A DNA stretch of 64,000 bases from Spongiibacter tropicus DSM 19543 (lineage in GTDB: Bacteria; Pseudomonadota; Gammaproteobacteria; Pseudomonadales; Spongiibacteraceae), in assembly GCF_000420325.1 (NCBI RefSeq), contig NZ_ATUS01000001.1, positions 1,864,463 to 1,928,462 on the forward strand. Direction: 5' to 3'. The notes beneath the pieces are model-generated. The model had not been told where the DNA came from, did not search any database, and saw nothing but the letters and a program-made list of their open reading frames with translations. Below are positions 24,565 to 33,867 of this stretch, piece by piece. Numbering within the stretch: the first letter of the stretch is position 1; each line of letters opens with the position of its first letter. A program made the translations under genes and the position numbers.

Positions 24565-25991
24565 ATGGCTTCACCGTGGTCGTGAACCTCCACCAGACAG
24601 CGGTGCAAGTTCGCCACAGCGGCCTCGTAATCGTCCTCGTTGATCACGAACTGCATATCAACCTGGCGCATGGACTGATGCATGGCCAGCACGCTGATGT
24701 CTGCCGACGCCAACGCAGATACGGTTTTCGCCAGCATGCCCGGCACTTTCATATCGCTGCCAATCGCCGACACGATGGCAACTTTGCGGGTGCTGACTTC
24801 CGCCGTCGGGAATTCTTCGCTCACCACCTTCACAATGCGCTTGACGGTTTTCAGGCTGGTGCCCAGGTAGTGGGTGATCGTGTTGGCGTTGATATCCTTG
24901 GTGATCACGGTTGCCTTGAAACGCGAGATCGCACTCAGGATTTTCTGTTCGTATTCCCACAGCGAACCGACCATGTCCTGATCGAAGACTTCCAGCGCAT
25001 AGACCTGCTTGCGCCCGGCGATGATTTCCACACAGGGGCTCTCGCTGTGATAGTCGCCATCGATCAGTGTACCGCCATGCTCAGGCTCAAAGGTGTTCTT
25101 CACGCGCAGGGGAATATTGTCCTGACGCAGGCCTTTTGCCGCACGGGGGTGAATCGCTTCCATACCGAGGTTGGCAAGCTGGTCCGCCACATCGTAGTTG
25201 GTGCGACCGATCGGTACGACCTTGTCGGCGCCAACCAGACGGGGGTCGGCACTGCTCAAGTGGTATTCCTTGTGAATGACCGCCTCGGCCGCGTTGCTGA
25301 TCACCGCCATACGGCTGAAGGTCATCTCGCTGTAGCCGCGATCGAAGGTCGCCATCAGCCCTTCTTTACAATAGGCATAGCCAGTAACAATCGGCAGCTC
25401 ACGATCCAGATTGATGCCTGCCAGCTCCTGACTGATATGCTCATCCAGCGGTACCGCGACTTCCATGCGCCAGCCGGAAAGGTCGACGAAGCGGGCGTTC
25501 ACGCCATCCCGCTTGAGCAGATGGGCGGTATTCCAGGCACTGTGAACCTCCCCGATACTGGCCAGCATTTCGCGCACAGTCAGCAGGTGATCTTCCAGAC
25601 CAAAGTGGCCGTGCTGACACAGGCGATGCAGATTGTCCATGCAGCGCTCGGCTTCAAACAGGCGACCATCGATAAAGGCATTGGCCTCGTTGAGCTGCTC
25701 GGTATTGTCGAACAGCTCGGCGTTAATGTTGTGCAGCATTTCGCCGACACCGCGCAGCGCTTCGCGCCACAGGGCCTCGCTGCCTTCCTCGTCGGCGAAC
25801 AGCGCGTAGACGCCGGGGTTGCCGTTGCGCTTGTTCTCCAAGAGCAGGTCCGTAACGCCGCCGTAGGCCGACACCACGAAAATGCGACCGTAAAGCTCGT
25901 CGTCCTTGCGACCACCTTTGATGATATTGTCGCGCACGGCGACATAATCACTCATCGAGGTGCCGCCGATTTTTTCTACACTGTGTGACAT
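24552..25991 (-). CDS. ask_ect: Ectoine-specific aspartokinase
   Basis: 479 aa from the ATG at 25991 (GGAG 8 nt upstream); the longer open frame to 26096 runs into ectC and lacks support. Aspartokinase catalytic motif VEKIGGTSM at residues 5-13 and two C-terminal ACT domains (about 330-475). It phosphorylates L-aspartate, the first step toward aspartate semialdehyde, the ectoine precursor. A dedicated aspartokinase after ectABC is the known Ask_Ect arrangement, thought to escape normal feedback by Lys/Thr. Cytoplasmic. Confidence 0.92.
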   Translation of the reverse strand: MSHSVEKIGGTSMSDYVAVRDNIIKGGRKDDELYGRIFVVSAYGGVTDLLLENKRNGNPGVYALFADEEGSEALWREALRGVGEMLHNINAELFDNTEQLNEANAFIDGRLFEAERCMDNLHRLCQHGHFGLEDHLLTVREMLASIGEVHSAWNTAHLLKRDGVNARFVDLSGWRMEVAVPLDEHISQELAGINLDRELPIVTGYAYCKEGLMATFDRGYSEMTFSRMAVISNAAEAVIHKEYHLSSADPRLVGADKVVPIGRTNYDVADQLANLGMEAIHPRAAKGLRQDNIPLRVKNTFEPEHGGTLIDGDYHSESPCVEIIAGRKQVYALEVFDQDMVGSLWEYEQKILSAISRFKATVITKDINANTITHYLGTSLKTVKRIVKVVSEEFPTAEVSTRKVAIVSAIGSDMKVPGMLAKTVSALASADISVLAMHQSMRQVDMQFVINEDDYEAAVANLHRCLVEVHDHGEAICVA

Positions 25992-26049
25992 GCTGTGCTC
26001 CATTCGTTGATCAGAAAAAAGGTTTGCGTTACCGCAACTTCTCTCGCAA

Positions 26050-26433
26050 TCAGTCGATGGGATAAACACCGTTTTCGTCGTGGACTTCGCGACCACTCAG
26101 CGGGGGATTGAAGACGCAGGCCATCTGCATATCTTCGCTGCCACCACGCAGCAGGTGCTTGTCGTGTTTGTCGAGCAGGTAGAGGGTGCCCGGCTCAATT
26201 TTGTAGACCTTGCCATCGTCGACGGTTTCAATCTCGCCGTTACCCGCCATGCAGTACACCGCTTCCAGGTGGTTCTGATAGTGGATGGGCGTTTCGGTAC
26301 CCGCATAGATAGTGGTGATGTTGAACGCGAAGCCCATATTGTCGTCCTTGAGGGACATACGCACGCTGCGCCAGTTGCCGCCTTTCACATCGCGTTCAGT
26401 GTTCTGACATTCTTCCAGGGTTCTAACAATCAT
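26050..26433 (-). CDS. ectC: L-ectoine synthase
   Basis: 127 aa, the usual EctC length. Cupin fold with the metal/active-site stretch [20 protein letters not shown] (about 50-70) and [14 protein letters not shown] (about 90-103). It cyclises N-gamma-acetyl-2,4-diaminobutyrate to ectoine in the cytoplasm. Third gene of the operon, 90 bp after ectB; a strong hairpin lies in that gap. Confidence 0.96.
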   Translation of the reverse strand: MIVRTLEECQNTERDVKGGNWRSVRMSLKDDNMGFAFNITTIYAGTETPIHYQNHLEAVYCMAGNGEIETVDDGKVYKIEPGTLYLLDKHDKHLLRGGSEDMQMACVFNPPLSGREVHDENGVYPID

Positions 26434-26464
26434 TGTTTGCCTTCCAAATTCGGTTTGAATAAAC

Positions 26465-26490
26465 GCGCCCGCTGCCGTAGCAGCGGGCGC
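26465..26490. repeat. 11-bp perfect hairpin in the ectB-ectC gap
   Basis: GCGCCCGCTGC (26465-26475) and GCAGCGGGCGC (26480-26490) are exact complements with a 4-nt loop. There is no T-run on the minus strand, so it more likely stabilises ectB mRNA or sets the ectAB:ectC ratio than ends transcription. Confidence 0.6.
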
Positions 26491-26523
26491 TCAAATATGT
26501 TTTGCCGAATAGTGCCGGGTGGA

Positions 26524-27795
26524 TCAGGAGGCTTTCTTAACCTCTTTCAACATCACCTCGGCGACCGCTTCAGCCATGATGTCCAGGCCGCGGATCAGTG
26601 CATCTTTCTCGATGGTCAGCGGGCAGAAGCACTTCACGATGTGACCGCGGTTACCGCAGGTCTCGATGACCAGACCACGCTCAAAACAGGCGCGGGCCAC
26701 GGCATCGGCGGTGTCACCATCGTTCATCACCAGGCCCTGCATCATGCCGCGACCTTTCACACCGACTTTGGTCACGCCATAGCGGTCAGAGATTTTCTTG
26801 AAGCGGTCGCTGACAATCGCCGCCTTTTCAATGACCTGGTTGGCGAAGCTTTCGTCCTGCCAGAAGTGGCGCAGTGCGGCGGCCGCGGTGATAAAGGCAT
26901 GGTTGTTACCGCGGAACGTACCGTTGTGCTCACCCGGCTCCCAGACATCCAGATCGGGGCGCAACAGCACTACCGCAAAGGGCAGGCCATAACCACTGAG
27001 CGACTTGGACAGGGTCACGATATCGGGCTTGATGCCGCTGGGCTCAAAGCTGAAGAAGGTGCCTGTGCGACCACAACCCGCCTGAATATCATCGACAATC
27101 AGCAGAATGTCGTGCTTGCGGCAGAGTTTTTCCAGACCGCGCAGCCAGTCGGCGTTGGCCACATTCAAGCCGCCCTCGCCCTGCACACACTCGACAATCA
27201 TGGCGGCAGGCAGATCGACACCAGACGACGGGTCGCTGAGCAGCTTGTCGATCATTTTCAGGCTGTCGACATCGCGACCGTGGTAGCCACAGAACGGCAT
27301 CCGAGAAATATCGCCCAGCGCCACGCCCGCACCACCGCGGTGATGGCTGTTACCGGTAGCCGCGACACTGCCAAGGGTCACGCCGTGGAAGCCATTGGTG
27401 AACGACACAATAGTGTTGCGACCGGTCACTTTACGCGCCAGCTTCATCGCCGCCTCAACAGCGTTGGTGCCGGTGGGGCCCGTAAACTGGAAGGTGTACT
27501 CCAGATCACGAGGCTTGAGAATGTGCTCGTTGAAAGCGCTCAAGAACTCGGCCTTCGCTGCCGTGTGCATATCCAGACCATGCGTGATGCCGTCACGGCT
27601 GATGTAATCCACCAGCGCTTTTTTCAATGCGGGGTGGTTGTGGCCGTAGTTCAGCGTGCCCGCGCCGGCAAGAAAGTCCAGGTACTTGTTGCCCTCGGTG
27701 TCGTAGAGGTATTCGCCCTGGGCTTTGTCAAAGGTAACCGGGAAAGACCGGGCATAACACTGAACTTCAGATTCAAGCTGATCAAAAATAGTCAT
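26524..27795 (-). CDS. ectB: Diaminobutyrate-2-oxoglutarate transaminase (ectoine pathway)
   Basis: 423 aa from the ATG at 27795, preceded by GAGGACAAACC; the open frame continues upstream through ectA in another reading and is not coding there. Class III aminotransferase: PLP pocket in [11 protein letters not shown] (about 230-240) and Schiff-base Lys in [11 protein letters not shown] (about 262-272). Converts aspartate semialdehyde plus glutamate to 2,4-diaminobutyrate. Second gene of the operon, 52 bp after ectA. Confidence 0.96.
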   Translation of the reverse strand: MTIFDQLESEVQCYARSFPVTFDKAQGEYLYDTEGNKYLDFLAGAGTLNYGHNHPALKKALVDYISRDGITHGLDMHTAAKAEFLSAFNEHILKPRDLEYTFQFTGPTGTNAVEAAMKLARKVTGRNTIVSFTNGFHGVTLGSVAATGNSHHRGGAGVALGDISRMPFCGYHGRDVDSLKMIDKLLSDPSSGVDLPAAMIVECVQGEGGLNVANADWLRGLEKLCRKHDILLIVDDIQAGCGRTGTFFSFEPSGIKPDIVTLSKSLSGYGLPFAVVLLRPDLDVWEPGEHNGTFRGNNHAFITAAAALRHFWQDESFANQVIEKAAIVSDRFKKISDRYGVTKVGVKGRGMMQGLVMNDGDTADAVARACFERGLVIETCGNRGHIVKCFCPLTIEKDALIRGLDIMAEAVAEVMLKEVKKAS

Positions 27796-27847
27796 GGTTT
27801 GTCCTCGTAATTTCGTTAGTTGTTCTAAATCGACGACGGAAAAGTCT

Positions 27848-28414
27848 TTACGCGCGCTGACCGAAGGGACCGATGCGCAGCAGTGCCTCACTGTCGTGAT
27901 GGCCCTGAAAGTGCGCCTCGCGCTCAAACCAGATGTGGTGGTTGAGCTCGGTGTCCATGTCCCGCGCAAAGCTGCGAAACAGGGCCCAGGAAGCGTCGTT
28001 GTCCGGGGTGATGGTGGTTTCGAGATAGCGCACATTCTCACAAGCCGGGCGCCGCACAATTTCTTGCATCATGCGTTTGGCCAGACCGCGTCCGCGCTGA
28101 CTTTTATCCACCACAACCTGCCATACGAACACAGTGTCGGGCTTGGCAGGGGGAATGTAGGCCGAAATGAATCCCACCAGTTGCCCGTCTTCTTCAACGG
28201 CAACCGAGGTATCGGCAAAGTGGGTGCACTGCAGCAAATTGCAGTAGACCGAATTCGGGTCGAGGGGTGGACTGTTCTCCACCAACTTGTTGAGGGGATA
28301 GCCATCTTCGGCCGTTGGCTGGCGAAAGACGAGCTGGAAAGCGTCCGCTTGCGTCGCTTCTTTTGATTTCAACACAATTGATTTGTGTTCATTATAAATC
28401 GGGATTGCCAACAT
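27848..28414 (-). CDS. ectA: L-2,4-diaminobutyrate acetyltransferase
   Basis: 188 aa GNAT acetyltransferase, with the acetyl-CoA motif [11 protein letters not shown] at about 117-127 after the beta-strand [11 protein letters not shown]. It acetylates diaminobutyrate at the gamma-amino group, the second ectoine step. First gene of the operon, with a clear sigma70-type promoter about 80 bp upstream and the EctR gene divergent to it. Confidence 0.95.
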   Translation of the reverse strand: MLAIPIYNEHKSIVLKSKEATQADAFQLVFRQPTAEDGYPLNKLVENSPPLDPNSVYCNLLQCTHFADTSVAVEEDGQLVGFISAYIPPAKPDTVFVWQVVVDKSQRGRGLAKRMMQEIVRRPACENVRYLETTITPDNDASWALFRSFARDMDTELNHHIWFEREAHFQGHHDSEALLRIGPFGQRA

Positions 28415-28492
28415 CGCTTAAATACCTACAAATCAACGCGATGCACCGATTTCTGAACCCAACCTCCTAAATAATTAGTTAGTACACGATGA

Positions 28493-28522
28493 ATTATAAC
28501 GCGATAGCTGGGTATTTTTCAA
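28493..28522 (-). promoter_or_regulatory. Sigma70-type promoter of the ectoine operon
   Basis: On the minus strand, TTGAAA (28522 to 28517) and a perfect TATAAT (28498 to 28493) are 18 bp apart, which predicts transcription starting near 28486 and a leader of about 70 nt before ectA. Confidence 0.7.
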
Positions 28523-28541
28523 ACAGATAGCGGCTTATTGC

Positions 28542-28558
28542 TGCATCAATGCGATGCA
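28542..28558. promoter_or_regulatory. Candidate EctR operator
   Basis: TGCATC-AATGC-GATGCA is a perfect 6-bp inverted repeat lying just upstream of the ectA -35 box. The octamer GCGATGCA inside it is repeated at 28438-28445, inside the predicted ectA leader. MarR-type regulators bind short palindromes of this size; the assignment is inference. Confidence 0.35.
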
Positions 28559-28607
28559 TTTTCCCGGCGAGAGCCCTAAAATAGCGCGATCAAGAGGGAA
28601 CACCACC

Positions 28608-29138
28608 ATGAATGCTGACGCTAATATCGAGGCTGTTTTGATCGCCCTGCGACGGGTGACCCGTGCCGTCGACCTGCACTCCAAACACCTGATGAAAACC
28701 TCGGGCCTGACCGCACCACAGATGTTAATTTTGCAAACACTGCGGGATCACGGCGACGCCATCATTTCGGACATCGCCAAGCAAGTCAGCCTCAGCCAGG
28801 CTACCGTGACCAGCATTATCGACCGCCTCGAAAAGCGCCAGCTGGTGGTGCGCGAGCGCTCCAGCCAGGATAAACGCAAAGTATTTGCCTGCCTGACCGA
28901 CGAGGGCGCCGAAATCATTCGCAATGCCCCCACCCCGCTGCAGGAATATTTCAAGCGCCAGTTTCGCGATCTGCAGGACTGGGAGCAGATGCAGATCATC
29001 AGCTCCCTGCAGCGCGTCGCCCAGATGATGGATGCCCAGCACATCGATGCCGCACCGCTACTCGACGTGGGTGCAATCGACCGACAAAGCGAGCACGAGC
29101 CCTCGCGCTTTGGCTTTGACGATAAAGACGAGAAGTAA
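28608..29138 (+). CDS. ectR: MarR-family ectoine regulator EctR
   Basis: 176 aa from the ATG preceded by AGAGGGAACACCACC; the open frame upstream to 28554 is unlikely to be used. MarR winged helix: IISDIAKQVSLSQATVTSII (recognition helix about 60-80), wing with RERSSQDKRKVFACLTDEG. EctR-type MarR proteins repress ectoine operons in methylotrophs and marine gammaproteobacteria, and the divergent position is the standard one. Confidence 0.88.
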   Translation: MNADANIEAVLIALRRVTRAVDLHSKHLMKTSGLTAPQMLILQTLRDHGDAIISDIAKQVSLSQATVTSIIDRLEKRQLVVRERSSQDKRKVFACLTDEGAEIIRNAPTPLQEYFKRQFRDLQDWEQMQIISSLQRVAQMMDAQHIDAAPLLDVGAIDRQSEHEPSRFGFDDKDEK

Positions 29139-29311
29139 ATCGCACACCGGGCAGCCACTGGCTTGCCCATTTTCCGGAAACACCACTACGCTTAATCCGC
29201 CTGCAGCTGATCTGTAAGGCGGGTCGACGCGTAATGCCTACACAGGCGACCAGCTGCCCCCGCCCCGGATATCAGCGCAGCCATAAATGTCAGCCACGGC
29301 AGGAAAAATCC

Positions 29312-30271
29312 ATGGACGAACCACAACGCATTCGAATCGGTATCAGCGCTTGCCTGCTGGGCGAGCCCGTTCGCTACGATGGCGGCCACAAACGGCTTCC
29401 CTTTGCGACCGATGAATTAAGTCGGCATTTCGATTTCATTCAGGTCTGTCCCGAACAGGCGATTGGTCTCGGCGTGCCGCGCCCCACGATTCGACTGGTT
29501 GGCGATCCCGACAACCCGCGCCTGCAGGGCAGTAAAGAAGGCCCTGCACTGGATGTCACCGAAGAGATGCAAGTCTTCGCCAGCGACACCGCTGCCAAGC
29601 TGCAACACATCAGCGGCTATATCTTCTGCGCCAAGTCACCGAGCTGCGGCATGGAGCGGGTGCCGGTGGTGTCGGACAGCGGTCAGGGACTGGGCAAAAT
29701 CGGTGTCGGCGTGTTCGCCCGCAAATTAATGGAGGCACTGCCGCTGCTGCCGGTAGAGGAAAACGGCCGCCTCAATGACGTCGCCCTGCGCGAAAACTTC
29801 GTCCTGCGCGTCACCGCTTACGCGCGCTGGCAGTCACTGCAACAGCATGGGCTGACCGTTGCCCAGTTGCAGGAATTCCATCGTCGGCACAAGTTTTTGC
29901 TGTTGGCCCACAACCAGGCACTGTACCGAGAATTAGGTCCACTGGTCGCAGAGACCGACAAACAAAACCTCGACGATAACAGCCAGCGCTACATCGCGCT
30001 GTTTATGCGGGCGCTGGGCAAACCCGCGTCCTTGCGCAACCACCGCAACACATTGATGCACATTCAGGGCTTCTTTCGCGATCACCTGGAAAGCGATGAC
30101 CGCCAACAGCTCAGCAAGGTGATTGAAGACTATTCGAATGGCCTTCTGCCGCTGCTGGTGCCACTGGAAATGTTCGCCATGTTCCTGAAGAAATATCACG
30201 TGGACTACCTGCTGGATCAGTATTATTTCGACCCCTACCCCCGCGACCTGAAATTGCGAGTTGGCTTGTGA
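29312..30271 (+). CDS. ybgA: YbgA-type DUF523-DUF1722 protein
   Basis: 319 aa from the ATG preceded by GGCAGGAAAAATCC. Residues 1-160 are a DUF523 domain (GISACLLGEPVRYDGGHK, FCAKSPSCGMERV, with conserved Cys residues that could bind a metal). Residues 180-310 are DUF1722 (HRRHKFLLLAHNQALYRELG). E. coli has the DUF1722 protein YbgA just upstream of the photolyase gene, and here the two overlap by 4 bp. A role in tRNA thiouridine turnover is reported for DUF523 proteins; no activity is certain here. Confidence 0.88.
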   Translation: MDEPQRIRIGISACLLGEPVRYDGGHKRLPFATDELSRHFDFIQVCPEQAIGLGVPRPTIRLVGDPDNPRLQGSKEGPALDVTEEMQVFASDTAAKLQHISGYIFCAKSPSCGMERVPVVSDSGQGLGKIGVGVFARKLMEALPLLPVEENGRLNDVALRENFVLRVTAYARWQSLQQHGLTVAQLQEFHRRHKFLLLAHNQALYRELGPLVAETDKQNLDDNSQRYIALFMRALGKPASLRNHRNTLMHIQGFFRDHLESDDRQQLSKVIEDYSNGLLPLLVPLEMFAMFLKKYHVDYLLDQYYFDPYPRDLKLRVGL

Positions 30272-31638
30272 CAGCGCTGGTCTGGTTTCGCAACGATCTT
30301 CGCAGCCTTGATCACCCGGCACTGTCTGCGGCCGCCGCCAAGGGCCACTGCCGCGCCGTATGCTTTCTGTGCCCCGAGCAGCTCGACGAGCATGTTATTG
30401 CACCGATTCGTCGGCACTATCTGCGGCGGGCGCTAAACGCACTGGCCGGGCAACTGGCCGACCTTGGCATTCCCTTCGATATTATTGATGCTGGACACTT
30501 TCGAGCACTACCGGCGGCGCTCGTCGACTACTGCCAGCAGCACAACATCAGCGAGGTATTCGCCCACGAAGAGCTGCTGGTAGATGAGCGGCGGCGCGAC
30601 CGTGCCTGCCAGCAGGCGCTGACTGTTCCACTGACGCTGCTGGACGACTGCCTGCTGCACCCACAGCGCGTACTGAAAGATGATGGCGGTCCGTACAAAG
30701 TTTTTACCCCTTACGCACGGCGCGGACGCGCCCTGCTGCAAAGTGCGCCACCAAACTGCCTGCGACGCCCAAAGGCTATTGGCAGCCAACTCCCGCCGGC
30801 AGAGTGTCCGGTCTTTGGCGAAGAAAAGGATTCCGGCGACTGGCCCGCGGAGGAAGAGGCGGTGCTGAACCAGCTGCGCGACTTTTGCCGGGAACGCGCG
30901 GAAGCCTATCGCGAGCAGCGCGATTTCCCGTCGGTGCCCGGCACCTCGAAGCTGTCTGCCGCACTGGCCCTCGGGCTGCTGAGTCCGCGTCAGTGTCTTG
31001 CCCGCCTGCGCGCGGAGGCGGGCAACGATATCTGGGACCCGAAATCCAATCCCGGCACCTGGCTGAATGAATTACTGTGGCGGGAGTTTTATCACCAGAT
31101 CGCCTTCCACTTCCCCCGCGTGGTTATGGGCCGGGCGTTCCAGGCAGACACCGAAGCGATTGCCTGGGGCAATGACGCCAAACTGTTTGCCGCCTGGCAG
31201 CAGGGCCGCACCGGTTACCCCATTGTGGATGCCGGCATGCGACAACTGGCTGAGACCGGCTGGATGCATAACCGCCTGCGGATGATTACCGCGTCGTTTC
31301 TCTGTAAGCACCTGCACATTGACTGGCGATGGGGCGAGCGCCATTTTCTGGAACAATTGATCGACGCCGACTTTGCCTCGAATAACGGCGGCTGGCAGTG
31401 GGCTGCCTCAACAGGCACCGATGCCGCGCCGTATTTCCGTATCTTCAATCCCACCACCCAGAGCCAGCGCTTTGACGCGCAGGGCCAGTTTATCCGTCAC
31501 TATGTGCCAGAACTGGCGCAACAGTCTGATAAAGCCATCCACCAGCCCGGTGAAGTAGGGAATTATCCGGCACCGATTGTGGATCATCGCGCAAGTCGCG
31601 AAACAACTCTCGCACTTTTCCAGCAAATTAAGGACTAA
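30268..31638 (+). CDS. phrB: Deoxyribodipyrimidine photolyase
   Basis: 456 aa, GTG start overlapping the ybgA stop. N-terminal Rossmann antenna domain (TALVWFRNDLRSLDHPAL) and C-terminal FAD domain with TGYPIVDAGMRQLAETGWMH and NNGGWQWAASTGTDAAPYF, the FAD/lesion-binding blocks of class I CPD photolyases. It splits cyclobutane pyrimidine dimers using blue light. Fits a sunlit surface habitat. Confidence 0.96.
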   Translation: MTALVWFRNDLRSLDHPALSAAAAKGHCRAVCFLCPEQLDEHVIAPIRRHYLRRALNALAGQLADLGIPFDIIDAGHFRALPAALVDYCQQHNISEVFAHEELLVDERRRDRACQQALTVPLTLLDDCLLHPQRVLKDDGGPYKVFTPYARRGRALLQSAPPNCLRRPKAIGSQLPPAECPVFGEEKDSGDWPAEEEAVLNQLRDFCRERAEAYREQRDFPSVPGTSKLSAALALGLLSPRQCLARLRAEAGNDIWDPKSNPGTWLNELLWREFYHQIAFHFPRVVMGRAFQADTEAIAWGNDAKLFAAWQQGRTGYPIVDAGMRQLAETGWMHNRLRMITASFLCKHLHIDWRWGERHFLEQLIDADFASNNGGWQWAASTGTDAAPYFRIFNPTTQSQRFDAQGQFIRHYVPELAQQSDKAIHQPGEVGNYPAPIVDHRASRETTLALFQQIKD

Positions 31639-31690
31639 AGGCATTCAGCAAACCAGTGTCAGTCATTTTGATAGCGACTGGCGCAGTTCC

Positions 31691-31727
31691 GGCGCGCTAT
31701 TCTATGCTTGGCATGGCATAGCGCGCC
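31691..31727. repeat. Long hairpin upstream of the retropepsin gene
   Basis: GGCGCGCTAT (31691-31700) pairs exactly with ATAGCGCGCC (31718-31727), and ATGC/GCAT (31704-31707 and 31711-31714) pair inside the loop. It sits 24 bp before the GTG start of the next operon and has no T-run, so it may be a phrB terminator or a leader structure of the operon. Confidence 0.5.
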
Positions 31728-31750
31728 GCCACTCAACACTGGGAGGAAAA

Positions 31751-32335
31751 GTGAATAAAACTCGACGTAGCCTGATTGCATTAGTCGCCGGCGTATCACT
31801 GTCGGCCTCAGCCATGTCCGACCCTGCTCCGGCAAGCGCCGCCCCTAAAACCATATTCGGCCTCAGTGAATATGTGTACATCGAGGAGCTCGGGGTTCGC
31901 TACAAGGCCAAGATTGATACCGGCGCAGAGAGTGCATCGATCAACGCCATCAACGCCGAGGTGAAAGAATCCCGCGACGATGATGAACCCGACATGGTGC
32001 ACTTCGACCTGGTGCTGCCCAACGGCGATCTGCGCGCGGTGTCCCTGCCGCTGGAAAAACACATTCGCATTATCCGCCGGGCAGGGGACATGGACGAGGG
32101 GGACAAGTATTATCACCGTCGTCCGGTGTTGGAAATGACACTGTGCATTGGTGGCCAACGGCATAAAACCGAGGTGAACCTCGCCGACCGCCGTCAGTTC
32201 TCAAAAGCCATGTTGATCGGCGCGCGGCCAATCAGCGCTTTCAACGCGATGGTTGACCCCGGCGCCGAATACCTTCAAGACAAAAATGCCTGCGGAAAAG
32301 GCGCCAAAGACGACAACAAGGAGAGCGGTGAATGA
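31751..32335 (+). CDS. Periplasmic retropepsin-like protease (PF05618 Zn_protease/RimB-like)
   Basis: 194 aa, GTG start after GGGAGGAAAA. A signal peptide (residues 1-22) is followed by a retropepsin-type aspartic protease fold with the catalytic Asp-Thr-Gly at 56-58 (AKIDTGAESASIN) and a C-terminal LIGARPISAFNAMVDP. The family is annotated ATP-dependent zinc protease but the D-T-G points to an aspartic peptidase. It overlaps the transglutaminase-7TM gene by 4 bp, which overlaps the ATP-grasp gene by 4 bp. It may cut a peptide product made or modified by the ligase. Confidence 0.82.
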   Translation: MNKTRRSLIALVAGVSLSASAMSDPAPASAAPKTIFGLSEYVYIEELGVRYKAKIDTGAESASINAINAEVKESRDDDEPDMVHFDLVLPNGDLRAVSLPLEKHIRIIRRAGDMDEGDKYYHRRPVLEMTLCIGGQRHKTEVNLADRRQFSKAMLIGARPISAFNAMVDPGAEYLQDKNACGKGAKDDNKESGE

Positions 32336-33867
32336 AGGGCGTAAAACTGCATGTCAAAGTGCTGGCCTTGGCGCTACTGCTGATCGGTGCCGCCAGCATC
32401 GCATGGCAGATTTTTGTCCTGAATATTCCGGTCAGTGCAGAGACCACTGAACCGGTCTGGGTCATCGATAGCCGGGTCAGCTTTTCGGCCCGGGAGAACA
32501 GCCCGATCAAAGTGCAGATGTTTCTTCCGCCGAGCTGGAGCAAGTTTATTACCCTCGACGAGACCTTCATCGCACGCAACTATGGGGTCAATATCGACGA
32601 ACTGGAGCAAAACCGTCGCGCCGTGTGGTCGGCGCGACGGGCCGAAGGCCAGCAACAACTGTTCTACCGGCTGATGCTGACCCAGCGCAGTAACCGCCGT
32701 CTGTCGAATGAAGAGCCGGGACCGCAGTTCCGCGAAAGCCCCAATCTGCAGGGCGCCGAGAAGGTTGCCGTTGAAGCGCTGCTCAAGCCGGTCCGCGAGC
32801 GCTCGGCAGATATCGAGACCTTTATCCGCGAGTCGATCAAACTGATCAACGACAAGAGCAACGACAACGCCCGATTGCTGCTGCGCAACGACTACACTGA
32901 GCTGAACAAAGCACGTGTGCTGGAGCTGCTTCTGTCCTCAGCGCATATCCCCGCCGAGCCGGTACACACCCTGCGACTGGTCAGCGGATCAAACCAGCAA
33001 CCAGAGCTGTGGATGCGCAGTTACAACGGGCAGCGCTGGCTGTACTTCAATCCTCAAACCAGCGATTTCGGCTTGCCCGACGACCGTATTATCTGGTGGA
33101 CCGGCAGCGAGCCGCTGGCGAAGGTCGATGGAGGTCATCGACTCAATGTTGAGATCAACGCCACCCAGCAGACCGTCAACTCGATCATGCTGGCCAAGAA
33201 CATCAGCGAAAGCCGACAGGCCAATAACTGGTCGCTGCCGATGTACAGCCTGCCGGTGCAAAGCCAGCAAACCTTTGAAATTATTCTGATGATTCCGATT
33301 GGCGTCATGCTGATCCTGTTTCTGCGCAATATTATCGGCATTGAAACCCTGGGGACTTTCACCCCCGTGCTGATCGGTCTCGCCTTCCGCGAAACCGAGG
33401 TGGTTTGGGGCATTATTCTGTTTACGACCATCTCGGCGCTGGGGCTGGGGCTGCGTTCCTATCTGGAGCATCTGCACCTGCAACTGCTGTCGCGCTTATC
33501 GGTGGTGCTGACTTTTGTGGTGATGGTCATGGCGCTGATCAGCGTGCTCGGCCACCAACTTGGCCTCGATCGCGGCCTCGCCATTGCGCTGTTCCCGATG
33601 GTCATCCTCACCATGTCGATAGAACGGCTGTCCATTGTCTGGGAAGAGCGGGGCGGTCTGCACAGCGTCAAGGTCGGTATCGGCACCCTGATTGCGGCTA
33701 CCCTCGCCCACGTGATGATGAGCTACGGCCCGTGGATTTACTTTGTTTTCACCTTCCCCGGCATCCTGCTGATGATGATGGCCATCATGCTGGCCATGGG
33801 CCACTACCGAGGCTACCGCATCAGTGAGCTGCTGCGCTTCAAGGCATTGCTGAAGGAGGGACAATGA
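32332..33867 (+). CDS. Inactive-transglutaminase fold fused to a 7TM domain (UUP1-like)
   Basis: 511 aa. One N-terminal helix (about 8-28) leads to a ~280-residue extracytoplasmic segment of the inactive transglutaminase-like type, then seven membrane helices (about 317-495) including IIGIETLGTFTPVLIGLAF. The two halves correspond to the Pfam families for inactive transglutaminase fold and the 7TM module fused to it. The gene order protease-transglutaminase/7TM-ATP-grasp recurs in marine gammaproteobacteria and Pseudomonas. The membrane protein may present a peptide or protein to the ligase and protease; its biochemical role is not established to my knowledge. Confidence 0.82.
   Translation: MKGVKLHVKVLALALLLIGAASIAWQIFVLNIPVSAETTEPVWVIDSRVSFSARENSPIKVQMFLPPSWSKFITLDETFIARNYGVNIDELEQNRRAVWSARRAEGQQQLFYRLMLTQRSNRRLSNEEPGPQFRESPNLQGAEKVAVEALLKPVRERSADIETFIRESIKLINDKSNDNARLLLRNDYTELNKARVLELLLSSAHIPAEPVHTLRLVSGSNQQPELWMRSYNGQRWLYFNPQTSDFGLPDDRIIWWTGSEPLAKVDGGHRLNVEINATQQTVNSIMLAKNISESRQANNWSLPMYSLPVQSQQTFEIILMIPIGVMLILFLRNIIGIETLGTFTPVLIGLAFRETEVVWGIILFTTISALGLGLRSYLEHLHLQLLSRLSVVLTFVVMVMALISVLGHQLGLDRGLAIALFPMVILTMSIERLSIVWEERGGLHSVKVGIGTLIAATLAHVMMSYGPWIYFVFTFPGILLMMMAIMLAMGHYRGYRISELLRFKALLKEGQ

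Noticed and set aside
24576-27810. Two long plus-strand frames over the ectoine operon
   Set aside because: Shadows of ask_ect, ectC and ectB; biased composition and no motifs.
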